From Enterobacter cloacae complex sp. R_G8 (lineage in GTDB: Bacteria > Pseudomonadota > Gammaproteobacteria > Enterobacterales > Enterobacteriaceae): a DNA stretch of 64,000 nt. This document shows positions 9,901 to 16,791 of this stretch, piece by piece; position 1 is the first letter of the stretch, and each line of letters starts with the position of its first letter. A program made the position numbers and the translations under genes. The DNA lies in the NCBI RefSeq assembly GCF_024599795.1, contig NZ_CP102246.1, forward strand, positions 2,046,001 through 2,110,000, written 5' to 3'. Under the pieces are notes generated by a model that saw only the letters and a program-made list of their open reading frames with translations, made no database searches and had not been told where the DNA came from.

Positions 9901-10255
9901 CTCCTTCCCGTACAACGGCGGCACCACCACCAGCCATGGCATCTGGATGGGCGTCCCAACGCTGACTCTGGCTGGGGCAACGTATCCCGCACGCCAGGGG
10001 CTGGAGATTATGCATATCTACGGGCTGGATGAATTTGTTGCAGACAGTCAGCAGGACTATTTCGACAAAGCCGTGCACTGGCAAACCCAACTGGAAACCC
10101 TCGATGCCCTGCGCCAGAACATGCGGAGCACGATCCCGCCTCAGGGGCAGAGCAATGTGGCGATTCCTTTCCAGCAGGCCCTTCGTGAGGCCTGGCGAAA
10201 ATGGTGTGCTGATGAAGCACCTCACAGTTTCCGGGTAACAGGTACAGAGGATTAA
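6920..10255 (+). CDS. Methyltransferase-TPR-OGT (SPINDLY-type) fusion protein
   Basis: This 1111-residue protein joins several domains. Residues 1-180 are a class I SAM methyltransferase (VLDLGCGQGD at 32-41). About 200-500 resembles the regulatory and winged-helix region that follows some methyltransferases. About 520-720 is TPR-like helical repeats. About 740-1100 is a glycosyltransferase family 41 (O-GlcNAc transferase/SPINDLY) domain: SGDFRNHPVSRF with H756, DLSGHTTGTRLPAF, WLGYPGTTG, GSFNRPKK with K921/K922 in the nucleotide-sugar site, and DSFPYNGGTTTSHGIWMGVP. OGT-type enzymes add sugars to Ser/Thr of proteins, and stand-alone versions are known near flagellin genes. Here it most likely glycosylates FliC, with the methyltransferase part acting on the sugar or protein (inference). 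Confidence 0.85.
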   Translation: MLYPDNRFTLSGLQAAAALYQFPAGAPERARVLDLGCGQGDVLLSAALAWPDCVGIGIESNEEAVSAGQRQAQRLGIANIELVAAGLHDVLNVSPGEFDYILIRGDFIPAGMPERDALLQWCRRHLSAHGMIAIHQTFNPPGSAAQYVQDALAFHARLAGRSEEKVAFARGMLSYLALTQPEGEIKQHVLAMERVDDATLIEILAGATHTCAQFIHFNDSLSSCGLRYVGDALPQYETGESFSEQIHQLHALVSSGQASIAAQQYLDFAVNRRERVSLLSRDDALDAAALDFTRLNALHWAGDFRRYRNDRGEVVNAHTNAEGKFFSTLNTTTLQILDLLGGAWPLSLSFEQLVFNTRLPEKEEDVAQQVLESLKDLFLNQIPGLYWAGSAGPYNVQPERELAFIAPLQAGDDADVTLNLWGARVTLSQEEREFAVAGMNVNQARSSALFSALKAKGLLKGSPEAWRRAQQHYLRPGDVDYLKRSIDTLLLLNVGSQQGGLLAEGQIMAGEKDEQDPAIDLIYKNVNALIAAGLAKDARDYIRGQIENDPHNLHMLRCYSRASLLMGDWDEALSALSQLMSRYSAGQDIWFDLATVLQKKGELHYSARILQALLRLNKNNASFWNTLAVVYHSRRNMAMAERCARESLRYNATNPLHLAMMGIILSDNQKLTEARYFLEKSLEFAPGDFDCFTSLLFVLTHDFSISPEVLFERHLAYGELVSAWAEKFDLALPWQGSKDPERPLRVGFVSGDFRNHPVSRFLRPFWDGMDRKQFSLYGYSTLDKDDAVTEHFRSTSTKWLSVTDLNNVELAKQIHSDGIDILFDLSGHTTGTRLPAFAFKPAPVQITWLGYPGTTGMTQMDYRIISTGFVRNAAIDAQFTEKLIAIPLDNFFEPDASSPDVNTLPALTNGWFTYGSFNRPKKLNDRVFALWARILQHNATSRLLIGFMDDDAMIARYRKKLNALGVPDEQLIFRKTTGMEAYLHMHHEVDMLLDSFPYNGGTTTSHGIWMGVPTLTLAGATYPARQGLEIMHIYGLDEFVADSQQDYFDKAVHWQTQLETLDALRQNMRSTIPPQGQSNVAIPFQQALREAWRKWCADEAPHSFRVTGTED

Positions 10256-10258
10256 CTT

Positions 10259-11413
10259 ATGAAAAATGTCTACGTTACCAGTCCACTTCTTCCGCCACTT
10301 GAGGAGTTCATCCCTTACCTGGAGACCTTGTGGGAAAGTAAAATTTTGACCAACAGCGGGCAATTCCATCAGCAACTGGAAGAGGCGCTGGCGGCCTATC
10401 TTGGCGTAAAGCATGTCTGCCTGTTCTCCAACGGCACGCTCGCACTGCTGACGGCGCTCCAGACATTACGTATTACCGGCGAAGTGATCACCACGCCGTA
10501 CTCCTTTGTCGCCACCTCTCACAGCCTGCTGTGGAATGATTTGACGCCGGTGTTTGCCGATATTGACCCTGTCACCTTTAATATCGATCCGGACCGCATT
10601 GAAGAACTGATTACGCCTAAAACGACGGCCATCATGCCGGTCCACTGCTACGGTATTCCGTGCGATATGGAACGCATCCAGAAGATTGCCGATACCTATG
10701 GGCTGAAAGTGATTTACGATGCGGCCCACTGTTTCGGCGTCAAACAGGATAACGCCAGCATTCTCAATTATGGCGATCTCTCCGTACTGAGCTTCCACGC
10801 CACCAAGGTATTTAATACCTTCGAAGGGGGCGCCATTATTTGCCACGACGCCAAAACCAAACAGCGGATCGATTATCTGAAAAACTTTGGTTTTGCTGAT
10901 GAAACCATTGTAATGGCGCCGGGTATTAACGCCAAGATGAATGAAGTGCAGGCGGCCATGGGGCTGCTGCAGTTAAAGTATATCGACAGTGCACTGCAGG
11001 AGCGCGCGGTGATTTATCAGCGTTACGTTGAACTGCTCGATGCCGCGCTTCCGGCGCTGGAGTACATTAAACCGGCCAGCAATATTGAATGGAATTACTC
11101 CTATTTCCCGGTACTTATTCGCGCAGATTCGGCGGTCAGCCGGGATGCGATTTATGCGGAATTACGCAAGCATAATATCTATGCCCGGCGTTATTTCTAC
11201 CCGCTTATCAGCGCCTTCCCGATGTATCGCCACTTCCCGACGGCGAATGCACAACATCTCCCGGTTGCCGATGAAATTTCTCATGCGGTGCTTTGCCTGC
11301 CGATCTATCCCGGACTACCGGTGGCCGATCAGCGTCGCATTATAGAGATTATTCAGGGCTTGTTTGTCGATGCCGTTCGCGCGGCAGAGCCTGCGCTGGT
11401 GGTCAATGGATAG
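10259..11413 (+). CDS. DegT/DnrJ/EryC1 family sugar aminotransferase (VioA-like)
   Basis: The 384-residue PLP enzyme belongs to the nucleotide-sugar aminotransferase family. Seen: FSNGTLALLTAL near the N-terminus, DAAHCFGVK (PLP-contacting Asp), and SFHATKVFNTFEGGAI with the Schiff-base lysine K183. Such enzymes convert a keto-sugar nucleotide, typically dTDP-4-keto-6-deoxyglucose, to an amino sugar using glutamate. The sequence looks most like VioA, which makes dTDP-4-amino-4,6-dideoxyglucose (viosamine), but this is from memory of family sequences and not an alignment, so no symbol is given. It starts 3 bases after the OGT gene. The dTDP-sugar precursor must come from rml genes elsewhere. 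Confidence 0.88.
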   Translation: MKNVYVTSPLLPPLEEFIPYLETLWESKILTNSGQFHQQLEEALAAYLGVKHVCLFSNGTLALLTALQTLRITGEVITTPYSFVATSHSLLWNDLTPVFADIDPVTFNIDPDRIEELITPKTTAIMPVHCYGIPCDMERIQKIADTYGLKVIYDAAHCFGVKQDNASILNYGDLSVLSFHATKVFNTFEGGAIICHDAKTKQRIDYLKNFGFADETIVMAPGINAKMNEVQAAMGLLQLKYIDSALQERAVIYQRYVELLDAALPALEYIKPASNIEWNYSYFPVLIRADSAVSRDAIYAELRKHNIYARRYFYPLISAFPMYRHFPTANAQHLPVADEISHAVLCLPIYPGLPVADQRRIIEIIQGLFVDAVRAAEPALVVNG

Positions 11414-11425
11414 GAAAGGAAATCG

Positions 11426-12124
11426 ATGAAGCTGGCGATTATGCAACCCTATTTTTTCCCGTACTGCGGCTATTTTCAGCTTATGGCGGCCGTTGATGCT
11501 TTCGTGGTGTATGACAACATCAAGTACACGAAAAAAGGGTGGATTAACCGTAACCGTATCCAGGTTCGCGGTACGGAGTCGTTAATCTCACTGCCGCTAA
11601 AAAAGGACTCGGACTTTCTGGATATCAGGGAGCGGCAGCTTTCGGCAGCGTTTGACCGCAACAAGCTGTGCAATCAGATTGTCGGCGCGTATCGCCACGC
11701 ACCGTCATTTTCTGCGGTAATGCCGGTGGTTGAGGAGATTATTCAGAACCCGGACGATAACCTGTTTAATTATCTGTGGCAGGGCCTGACCAGGCTACGG
11801 GATTATTTCGGCTTCTCCTGCGAGCTGATTGTCTCGTCTGCGTTACCGGCGAATCACGCGTTAAAGTCTCAGGATCGCGTCATCGATATTTGTCAGGTGA
11901 TGAACGCCCGTACGTATATTAATCCGCCGGGGGGCATGGCGCTCTATTCCCGGCAGGATTTTGTCGATCGTGGGCTTGCGCTGCAATTTATCCAGCCGCA
12001 GCCGTGGCACTACCCGCATTCTGACGCGGCGTTTATTCCCTGGCTGTCGATTATTGACGTCATGATGTTTAACCCTCGCGATGAGGTGGTTCGTCGCCTC
12101 CAGCATGGTTATGAGTTAATTTAA
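11426..12124 (+). CDS. WbqC family protein
   Basis: The 232-residue protein begins KLAIMQPYFFPYCGYFQLM and contains YTKKGWINRNRI, both hallmarks of the WbqC family found in O-antigen and other polysaccharide or glycan clusters. The biochemical role of the family is not established to my knowledge; members usually accompany amino-sugar genes and an acyl or amino acid transfer step has been proposed. An AGGAAAGGAAA ribosome site precedes the ATG, 12 bases after the aminotransferase. The partnership with an aminotransferase and a GNAT enzyme suggests a role in modifying the amino group of the sugar (inference). Confidence 0.85.
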   Translation: MKLAIMQPYFFPYCGYFQLMAAVDAFVVYDNIKYTKKGWINRNRIQVRGTESLISLPLKKDSDFLDIRERQLSAAFDRNKLCNQIVGAYRHAPSFSAVMPVVEEIIQNPDDNLFNYLWQGLTRLRDYFGFSCELIVSSALPANHALKSQDRVIDICQVMNARTYINPPGGMALYSRQDFVDRGLALQFIQPQPWHYPHSDAAFIPWLSIIDVMMFNPRDEVVRRLQHGYELI

Positions 12125-12125
12125 T

Positions 12126-13088
12126 ATGTTTACATGGAAAAAATTGGGTAAGGTCTTTACCCCGCAGGAGGTGACTCATCGCCCCTGGCTTAAAGAGTTT
12201 GCGCAGGCTCCGGCGACGCTGATCTTTGATGATTTCGTGCGTGTCTATTTCTCCTGCCGCCCACCTGCCGATGAGCAGGGAAAATATGTCAGCTACTCCG
12301 CCTGGGTGGATTTGGCACGTGACGATCTCTTCCACGTGTTGCGCGTCGCCCGCGAACCGATCCTCCCGTTGGGGGGATACGGAGAGTTCGACGAATTTGG
12401 AACCTATCCCGTCTCCGTGATGCGCGATAACGACGTGGTAAAAGCCTGGTATGCGGGCTGGACCCGTTGCGAATCGGTGCCGTTCAACGTGGCGATTGGC
12501 ATGGCAGTAAGCCATGACCAGGGGGAGACCTTCGTAAAAGCGGGCCCGGGTCCGGCAATCGGTTACTCTCCGGATGAGCCGTTTGTGATGAGTGGGCCAA
12601 AAATTCGCAGGTTCAATAACCAGTGGCAGCTTTTTTATATCGCGGGTCGCAAATGGAAGCAGGTGGATGGCCGTGCAGAGCCGGTCTACAAGATCCGCAT
12701 GGCGACGTCTGACGATGGCATCAACTGGACAAAACTGAATAAAGATCTGATCCCCAGCCGTATCGAAGAGGACGAGGCGCAGGCCAGTCCGGATGTCTTT
12801 TACGCCAACGGCAAATACCATATGTTTTTTTGCTACCGCTACAGCGCCCATTATCGCGGGAAACAGAACGGTTACCGGATCGGCTACGCGTGGAGTCTGG
12901 ATATGATCACGTGGCATCGGGATGACAGTAAAGCCGGCATTGATGTGTCTGCTTCCGGATGGGATGCCGAGATGATCAGCTACCCACACGTATTCGAACT
13001 GGATGGCACTGTTTATATGGCTTATCTGGGGGATCAGGTGGGGCGCTATGGCTTTGGACTGGCACAACTTGAGGGCAAATTATGCTAA
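12126..13088 (+). CDS. Glycosidase-like five-bladed propeller protein, paralogue A
   Basis: The 320-residue protein is rich in Trp, Asp and Tyr with repeating beta-strand motifs (IFDDFVRVYFS, GEFDEFGTYP, MATSDDGINW, NGKYHMFFCYR, GYRIGYAWSLDMITWHRDDS, GWDAEMISYPHVF), typical of the family 43/32/68-like propeller superfamily. It has no signal peptide, so it acts in the cytoplasm, which is odd for a degradative glycosidase. Start is 1 base after the WbqC stop and its end overlaps paralogue B by 7 bases. Whether it hydrolyses, transfers or only binds a sugar cannot be told from sequence; I could not assign a catalytic triad with certainty. Confidence 0.75.
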   Translation: MFTWKKLGKVFTPQEVTHRPWLKEFAQAPATLIFDDFVRVYFSCRPPADEQGKYVSYSAWVDLARDDLFHVLRVAREPILPLGGYGEFDEFGTYPVSVMRDNDVVKAWYAGWTRCESVPFNVAIGMAVSHDQGETFVKAGPGPAIGYSPDEPFVMSGPKIRRFNNQWQLFYIAGRKWKQVDGRAEPVYKIRMATSDDGINWTKLNKDLIPSRIEEDEAQASPDVFYANGKYHMFFCYRYSAHYRGKQNGYRIGYAWSLDMITWHRDDSKAGIDVSASGWDAEMISYPHVFELDGTVYMAYLGDQVGRYGFGLAQLEGKLC

Positions 13089-14047
13089 CCCTGAACTGGC
13101 GTAAGCACGGGCTTATCTATTCGCCGTCACAGTTTCCTCCTCTGGCAAATGGGGTGGGTTTTGCCCAGTCCCCGCAAGCGCTGGTTTTTGATGACTTTGT
13201 CCGTATCTACTTCTCCACCCGCGAGCGGGAGGAGCACTCAGCAAAGTTTATTAGCCGTGTCTGCTATGTGGATATGGATAAATCGCTGCGGGAGGTGCTG
13301 CGCATCAGTCCCGAGCCGGTGCTTGCTCCTGCAGAACTGGGCACATTCGACGAGCACGGTATTTTCCCCTGCAACGTTCTGCGTCACGACGGCAAAATCA
13401 TGGCCTGGACAACCGGGTGGAACCGTCGCGTTTCGGTCTCGGTTGATACGGCTATTGGTCTTGCGGTAAGTACGGACAATGGCGAACACTTCACCCGCAT
13501 CGGTACCGGGCCGGTGATGGGCCCCTCATTGCACGAGCCACACTTAGTGGGTGATGCCTTTGTTATCCATACCCGTGAACGTTTCCATATGTGGTACATC
13601 TTTGGCACGGGCTGGAAAAAGCGCACGCCGGATTCGGTGCCGGATCGCATCTATAAAATTGCCCATGCGGAATCAGACGATGGCATCCACTGGCAGCGTG
13701 ACAGCCAGCAAATCATTCCTTCGGTGCTGGGGGAAGACGAATGTCAGGCGCTGCCGACGGTGATTGAAATCAATGGCCGGTATCATATGGTCTTTTGCTT
13801 CCGGGAGTGTTTCGATTTCCGCACAGGGCAGGGGCGCGGTTATCGTCTGGGCTATGCCTGGTCTGATGATTTACACCACTGGCATCGTGATGATAGCCAG
13901 ATGGCGTCGCTCGCGTCCGTGGATGACTGGGACAGCGAAATGCAGTGCTATCCCCATCTTTTCCGCTGCGATGAAAAAGTCTATTTGCTTTATAACGGTA
14001 ATGCGTTTGGCAAAGCAGGGTTTGGCCTGGCGGAACTGGTGTTATGA
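13082..14047 (+). CDS. Glycosidase-like five-bladed propeller protein, paralogue B
   Basis: The 321-residue protein aligns by eye along its whole length with its upstream neighbour: VFDDFVRIYFS, GTFDEHGIFP, AESDDGIHWQRDS, INGRYHMVFCFRE, GYRLGYAWSDDLHHWHRDDS, DWDSEMQCYPHLF. The shared acidic motifs (DE in block 2, EDE/GEDE in the middle, WD.EM near the end) are the best candidates for a functional site. The two clearly arose by duplication but have diverged a good deal, arguing for distinct retained roles rather than a recent copy. No signal peptide. Its last codons overlap the GNAT gene by 4 bases (ATGA). Confidence 0.75.
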   Translation: MLTLNWRKHGLIYSPSQFPPLANGVGFAQSPQALVFDDFVRIYFSTREREEHSAKFISRVCYVDMDKSLREVLRISPEPVLAPAELGTFDEHGIFPCNVLRHDGKIMAWTTGWNRRVSVSVDTAIGLAVSTDNGEHFTRIGTGPVMGPSLHEPHLVGDAFVIHTRERFHMWYIFGTGWKKRTPDSVPDRIYKIAHAESDDGIHWQRDSQQIIPSVLGEDECQALPTVIEINGRYHMVFCFRECFDFRTGQGRGYRLGYAWSDDLHHWHRDDSQMASLASVDDWDSEMQCYPHLFRCDEKVYLLYNGNAFGKAGFGLAELVL

Positions 14048-14496
14048 ATTGCTGGGCGTTTTGCCAGAACCGCGCCTCACCGGAGGAGATCGTCGAACAC
14101 TTTAATCAGTGTGACCCGCTATTTGTCGCGTCTATTACCGAAATAATCGCGTTGCAGGACTATGCCAAAAAAATAGCGGAGCGGGCATGGCGAACCGAAG
14201 CCTGGCATAACACCACGCTCACCGGACTGGTTGCAGCCTATTACAACGCGCAGCGTCAGCAGGGATTTATTACGAATGTTTCCGTTTTGCCTGACGCTCA
14301 GCATTGCGGTGTGGGTAGTCAGCTATTAATTCAAAGCATTGCACATTTACAGTCCCTGGGTGTGACTGAAATTAATCTTGAAGTCGATAAGAATAACGTG
14401 TCGGCGCAACGTTTATATCTAAAGCATGGATTTATCTTCGGACGATCAAACGCTTCAAAGATAACCATGACTTTGCAGAGTGAGATAACAACATGA
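14044..14496 (+). CDS. GNAT family N-acetyltransferase
   Basis: The 150-residue protein has the acetyl-CoA binding motif of the GNAT fold: TNVSVLPDAQHCGVGSQLL (about 79-97, the Q/RxxGxG/A loop being QHCGVGS) followed by INLEVDKNNVSAQRLYLKHG, the usual beta4-alpha4 segment. Such enzymes move an acyl group from CoA to an amine. Overlaps both neighbours by ATGA, so it is translationally coupled inside the island. Acylation of the amino group made by the upstream aminotransferase is the natural guess, giving an N-acyl-4-amino-4,6-dideoxy sugar, but the substrate is not shown. Confidence 0.85.
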   Translation: MNCWAFCQNRASPEEIVEHFNQCDPLFVASITEIIALQDYAKKIAERAWRTEAWHNTTLTGLVAAYYNAQRQQGFITNVSVLPDAQHCGVGSQLLIQSIAHLQSLGVTEINLEVDKNNVSAQRLYLKHGFIFGRSNASKITMTLQSEITT

Positions 14497-15230
14497 CCCT
14501 TCGTGATTACAATCTGGAAATCAAAGACACTGCCGATCATCAGTATGCCTATAACTTTGATTTTGATGTGATGCACCCTTTTATGATCCGTGCGTTCACA
14601 CCGTTCTTTAAGCCGGGTAATTTACTTGAGCTGGGTAGTTTTAAAGGTGATTTTACCGCACGCCTGGCTGAAAAATTCAACGCCATCACCTGCGTGGAAG
14701 CTTCCGAAGAGGCGATGACCATCGCCCGTGAGCGCCTGGGAAAAAACGTCTCGTTTGTCCATTCCCGCTTTGAGGATGTTCAACTTCCTGCGCGTTATGA
14801 CAATATTGTTCTCACCCATGTGCTGGAGCATATTGACGATCCCGTTAACCTCTTAAAACGCATTAATGATGAATGGCTAACGGATGATGGACACTTTTTT
14901 CTGGTCTGTCCTAATGCGCATGCCGCGTCCCGACAGATTGCCGTTAAAATGGGATTAATTTCGCATAATAGTGCGGTGACGGAGGCTGAGTATCAGCATG
15001 GCCATCGTTGTACTTATTCTCTGGATACGCTTGAGAGAGATGCCCGTCTTGCGGGACTCAACGTTGTGTATCGCACGGGTATTTTTTTCAAGGCGCTTGC
15101 TAATTTCCAGTGGGACAAACTTTTACAGACAGATATCATCTCGAAGGAATATCTTGAGGGCTGCTACGAGTTAGGCCATCAATACCCTGATTTATGTTCC
15201 AGCATATTCTTGCTGTGTAAAAAAGGCTGA
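14493..15230 (+). CDS. Class I SAM-dependent methyltransferase
   Basis: The 245-residue protein has SAM motif I (LLELGSFKGDFTARL, about 46-60), an acidic residue after beta2 (TCVEASEEAM), motif IV-like NIVLTHVLEHIDDP and post-motif LTDDGHFFLVCPN: the layout of the Methyltransf_11/12/23 group. It is the last gene of the island, overlapping the GNAT gene by 4 bases, and is followed by a hairpin at 15248. O- or N-methylation of the flagellin sugar is a plausible role, since known flagellin viosamine derivatives carry an O-methyl group; the acceptor is unknown here. Confidence 0.85.
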   Translation: MTLRDYNLEIKDTADHQYAYNFDFDVMHPFMIRAFTPFFKPGNLLELGSFKGDFTARLAEKFNAITCVEASEEAMTIARERLGKNVSFVHSRFEDVQLPARYDNIVLTHVLEHIDDPVNLLKRINDEWLTDDGHFFLVCPNAHAASRQIAVKMGLISHNSAVTEAEYQHGHRCTYSLDTLERDARLAGLNVVYRTGIFFKALANFQWDKLLQTDIISKEYLEGCYELGHQYPDLCSSIFLLCKKG

Positions 15231-15247
15231 CGTTATTCTTACTGCAG

Positions 15248-15272
15248 GATGCATGTTATCCCGACATGCATC
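15248..15272 (+). other. Perfect hairpin between the sugar island and fliA
   Basis: GATGCATGT (15248-15256), 7-base loop, ACATGCATC (15264-15272): a 9-bp perfect stem without a T tract. It may stabilise the 3' end of the island message or weakly terminate it. Confidence 0.55.
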
Positions 15273-15283
15273 GGTAACCCCCC

Positions 15284-15299
15284 AAATAACCCCTTATTT
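15284..15299 (+). promoter_or_regulatory. Probable FlhDC operator of fliA
   Basis: The palindrome AAATAA-CCCC-TTATTT matches the AAATA half-site element of FlhDC operators and lies at the place where FlhDC activates the class 2 fliA promoter in E. coli; the surrounding 80 bases look strongly conserved with E. coli. Confidence 0.6.
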
Positions 15300-15327
15300 T
15301 ACCCACTATTCACCCAATTGAACGCCC

Positions 15328-15354
15328 TGCAGAATCGGATAATCATGCCGATAA
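15328..15354 (+). promoter_or_regulatory. FliA autoregulatory sigma-28 promoter
   Basis: A perfect GCCGATAA -10 (15347-15354) lies 25 bases before the fliA start; the -35 at 15328-15335 (TGCAGAAT) is poor, so it is probably weak or needs FlhDC. Confidence 0.55.
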
Positions 15355-15379
15355 CTCAACTAACGCAGGGCTGTTTATC

Positions 15380-16099
15380 GTGAATTCACTCTATACCGCT
15401 GAAGGTGTAATGGATAAACACTCGCTGTGGCAGCGTTATGTCCCGCTGGTGCGTCACGAAGCATTGCGCCTCCAGGTGCGTTTGCCGGCGAGTGTGGAAC
15501 TGGACGATCTGCTACAGGCGGGCGGTATCGGGTTATTGAATGCAGTTGACCGATACGACGCTCTGCAAGGAACGGCATTTACCACTTACGCAGTTCAGCG
15601 TATTCGTGGCGCGATGCTGGACGAGCTGCGCAGCCGGGACTGGGTGCCGCGCAGTGTTCGCCGCAACGCACGCGAAGTGGCGCATGCGATGGGGCAGCTG
15701 GAACAGGAACTGGGACGCAACGCGACGGAAACGGAAGTGGCGGAACGGCTTGGAATTCCTGTTGAAGAGTATCGTCAGATGTTGCTCGATACCAATAATA
15801 GCCAACTCTTCTCTTATGACGAGTGGCGCGAAGAGCATGGCGATAGCATCGAGCTGGTGACGGATGAGCACCAGCAAGAAAACCCGTTACACCATTTAAT
15901 GGAAGGTAATTTACGCCAGCGCGTCATGGAAGCCATTGAAGCTTTACCAGAGCGCGAACAACTGGTGTTGACCCTCTATTATCAGGAAGAGCTCAATCTC
16001 AAAGAGATTGGTGCTGTTCTTGAAGTGGGGGAGTCGCGGGTGAGCCAGCTGCACAGCCAGGCCATTAAACGCTTACGAACCAAACTGGGTAAGTTATAG
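15380..16099 (+). CDS. fliA: Flagellar sigma factor 28 (FliA)
   Basis: FliA directs RNA polymerase to late flagellar and chemotaxis promoters and is held back by FlgM until the hook is complete. The 239 residues match E. coli FliA nearly throughout: region 2 (LDDLLQAGGIGLLNAVDRYD, FTTYAVQRIRGAMLDELR), region 3 (NATETEVAERLGI) and region 4 with the helix-turn-helix LKEIGAVLEVGESRVSQLHS. The start is GTG, kept because the sequence MNSLYTAEGVMDKHSLW and the same GTG start are conserved in E. coli; an internal ATG lies 10 codons later. It is followed by fliZ 54 bases downstream. Confidence 0.98.
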   Translation: MNSLYTAEGVMDKHSLWQRYVPLVRHEALRLQVRLPASVELDDLLQAGGIGLLNAVDRYDALQGTAFTTYAVQRIRGAMLDELRSRDWVPRSVRRNAREVAHAMGQLEQELGRNATETEVAERLGIPVEEYRQMLLDTNNSQLFSYDEWREEHGDSIELVTDEHQQENPLHHLMEGNLRQRVMEAIEALPEREQLVLTLYYQEELNLKEIGAVLEVGESRVSQLHSQAIKRLRTKLGKL

Positions 16100-16153
16100 G
16101 TGATTGATTCACCTGAAAAATGCCGCACAACGTATTGACAACCAGGAGTTATC

Positions 16154-16705
16154 ATGACGGTGCAGCAATCTAAAAGACGGCCTTTAAGCCGCTACCTGAA
16201 AGACTTTAAACACAGCCAGACGCATTGCGCCCACTGTAACAAGTTACTCGATCGTATCACGCTGGTTCGTCGTGGCGAAATCGTCAATAAAATTGCGATT
16301 TCTCGTCTCGACACGTTGATGGATGAAGCCGCGTGGCGCGAAGAGCAGAAAGAGTGGGTGGCGCTTTGCCGTTTCTGTGGCGATCTCCACTGCAAAGAGC
16401 AAAGCGACTTCTTCGATATTATCGGGTTCAAACAGTTCCTGTTTGAACAAACGGAGATGAGCCACGGTACCGTGCGCGAATACGTGGTTCGCCTGCGTCG
16501 CCTGGGGCAGCATCTGACCGTGAACAATATTTCTCGCGATCTGCTCAAGACCGGTTATCTGGATGAAAACCTGGAGCCGTGGCTGCCTGCAACCAGCACC
16601 AACAACTACCGTATTGCGCTGCGCAAGTACGCACAATATAAGGTACAAATGCCCGGTGCGGTAAAGCAGAAAGCCCACGCCGGGACAACTTCTGATATAT
16701 ATTAA
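16154..16705 (+). CDS. fliZ: Regulator FliZ
   Basis: The 183-residue length equals that of E. coli FliZ. FliZ binds DNA at sigma-S-like promoters and represses them, favouring motility over the stationary/adhesive programme; in Salmonella it also supports FlhDC activity. Seen: RRPLSRYLKDFKHSQTHC at the N-terminus, a pair of C-x2-C motifs (CAHC near residue 21 and CRFCGDLHC near 73), and a central helix resembling the integrase SAM-like core (TVREYVVRLRRLGQHLTVNN). A CAGGAG ribosome site precedes the ATG. Cotranscribed with fliA. Confidence 0.95.
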   Translation: MTVQQSKRRPLSRYLKDFKHSQTHCAHCNKLLDRITLVRRGEIVNKIAISRLDTLMDEAAWREEQKEWVALCRFCGDLHCKEQSDFFDIIGFKQFLFEQTEMSHGTVREYVVRLRRLGQHLTVNNISRDLLKTGYLDENLEPWLPATSTNNYRIALRKYAQYKVQMPGAVKQKAHAGTTSDIY

Positions 16706-16733
16706 AAAAGAATAAGATGTAGCGCAGTCGCCT

Positions 16734-16761
16734 TTGACCTTGCACGCGATTTCTCTACACT
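16734..16761 (+). promoter_or_regulatory. Sigma-70 type promoter of tcyJ
   Basis: TTGACC (16734-16739), 16 bases, TACACT (16756-16761), 30 bases before the tcyJ ATG. It would allow expression of the cystine-binding protein apart from fliAZ. Confidence 0.6.
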
Positions 16762-16791
16762 ACTCAAAAATTCCACTATATCGGGGTACTT

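Noticed and set aside
9740..10414. Minus-strand frame of 224 codons at the end of the OGT gene
   Set aside because: Overlaps the conserved OGT catalytic domain and the aminotransferase start; no family resemblance.
12069..13067. Minus-strand frame of 332 codons opposite propeller A
   Set aside because: Exact antisense of a gene with a clear protein family pattern and paralogue; not credible as a gene.
15328..15335. A full sigma-28 -35 element for fliA
   Set aside because: The bases TGCAGAAT do not resemble TAAAGTTT; only the -10 is convincing.
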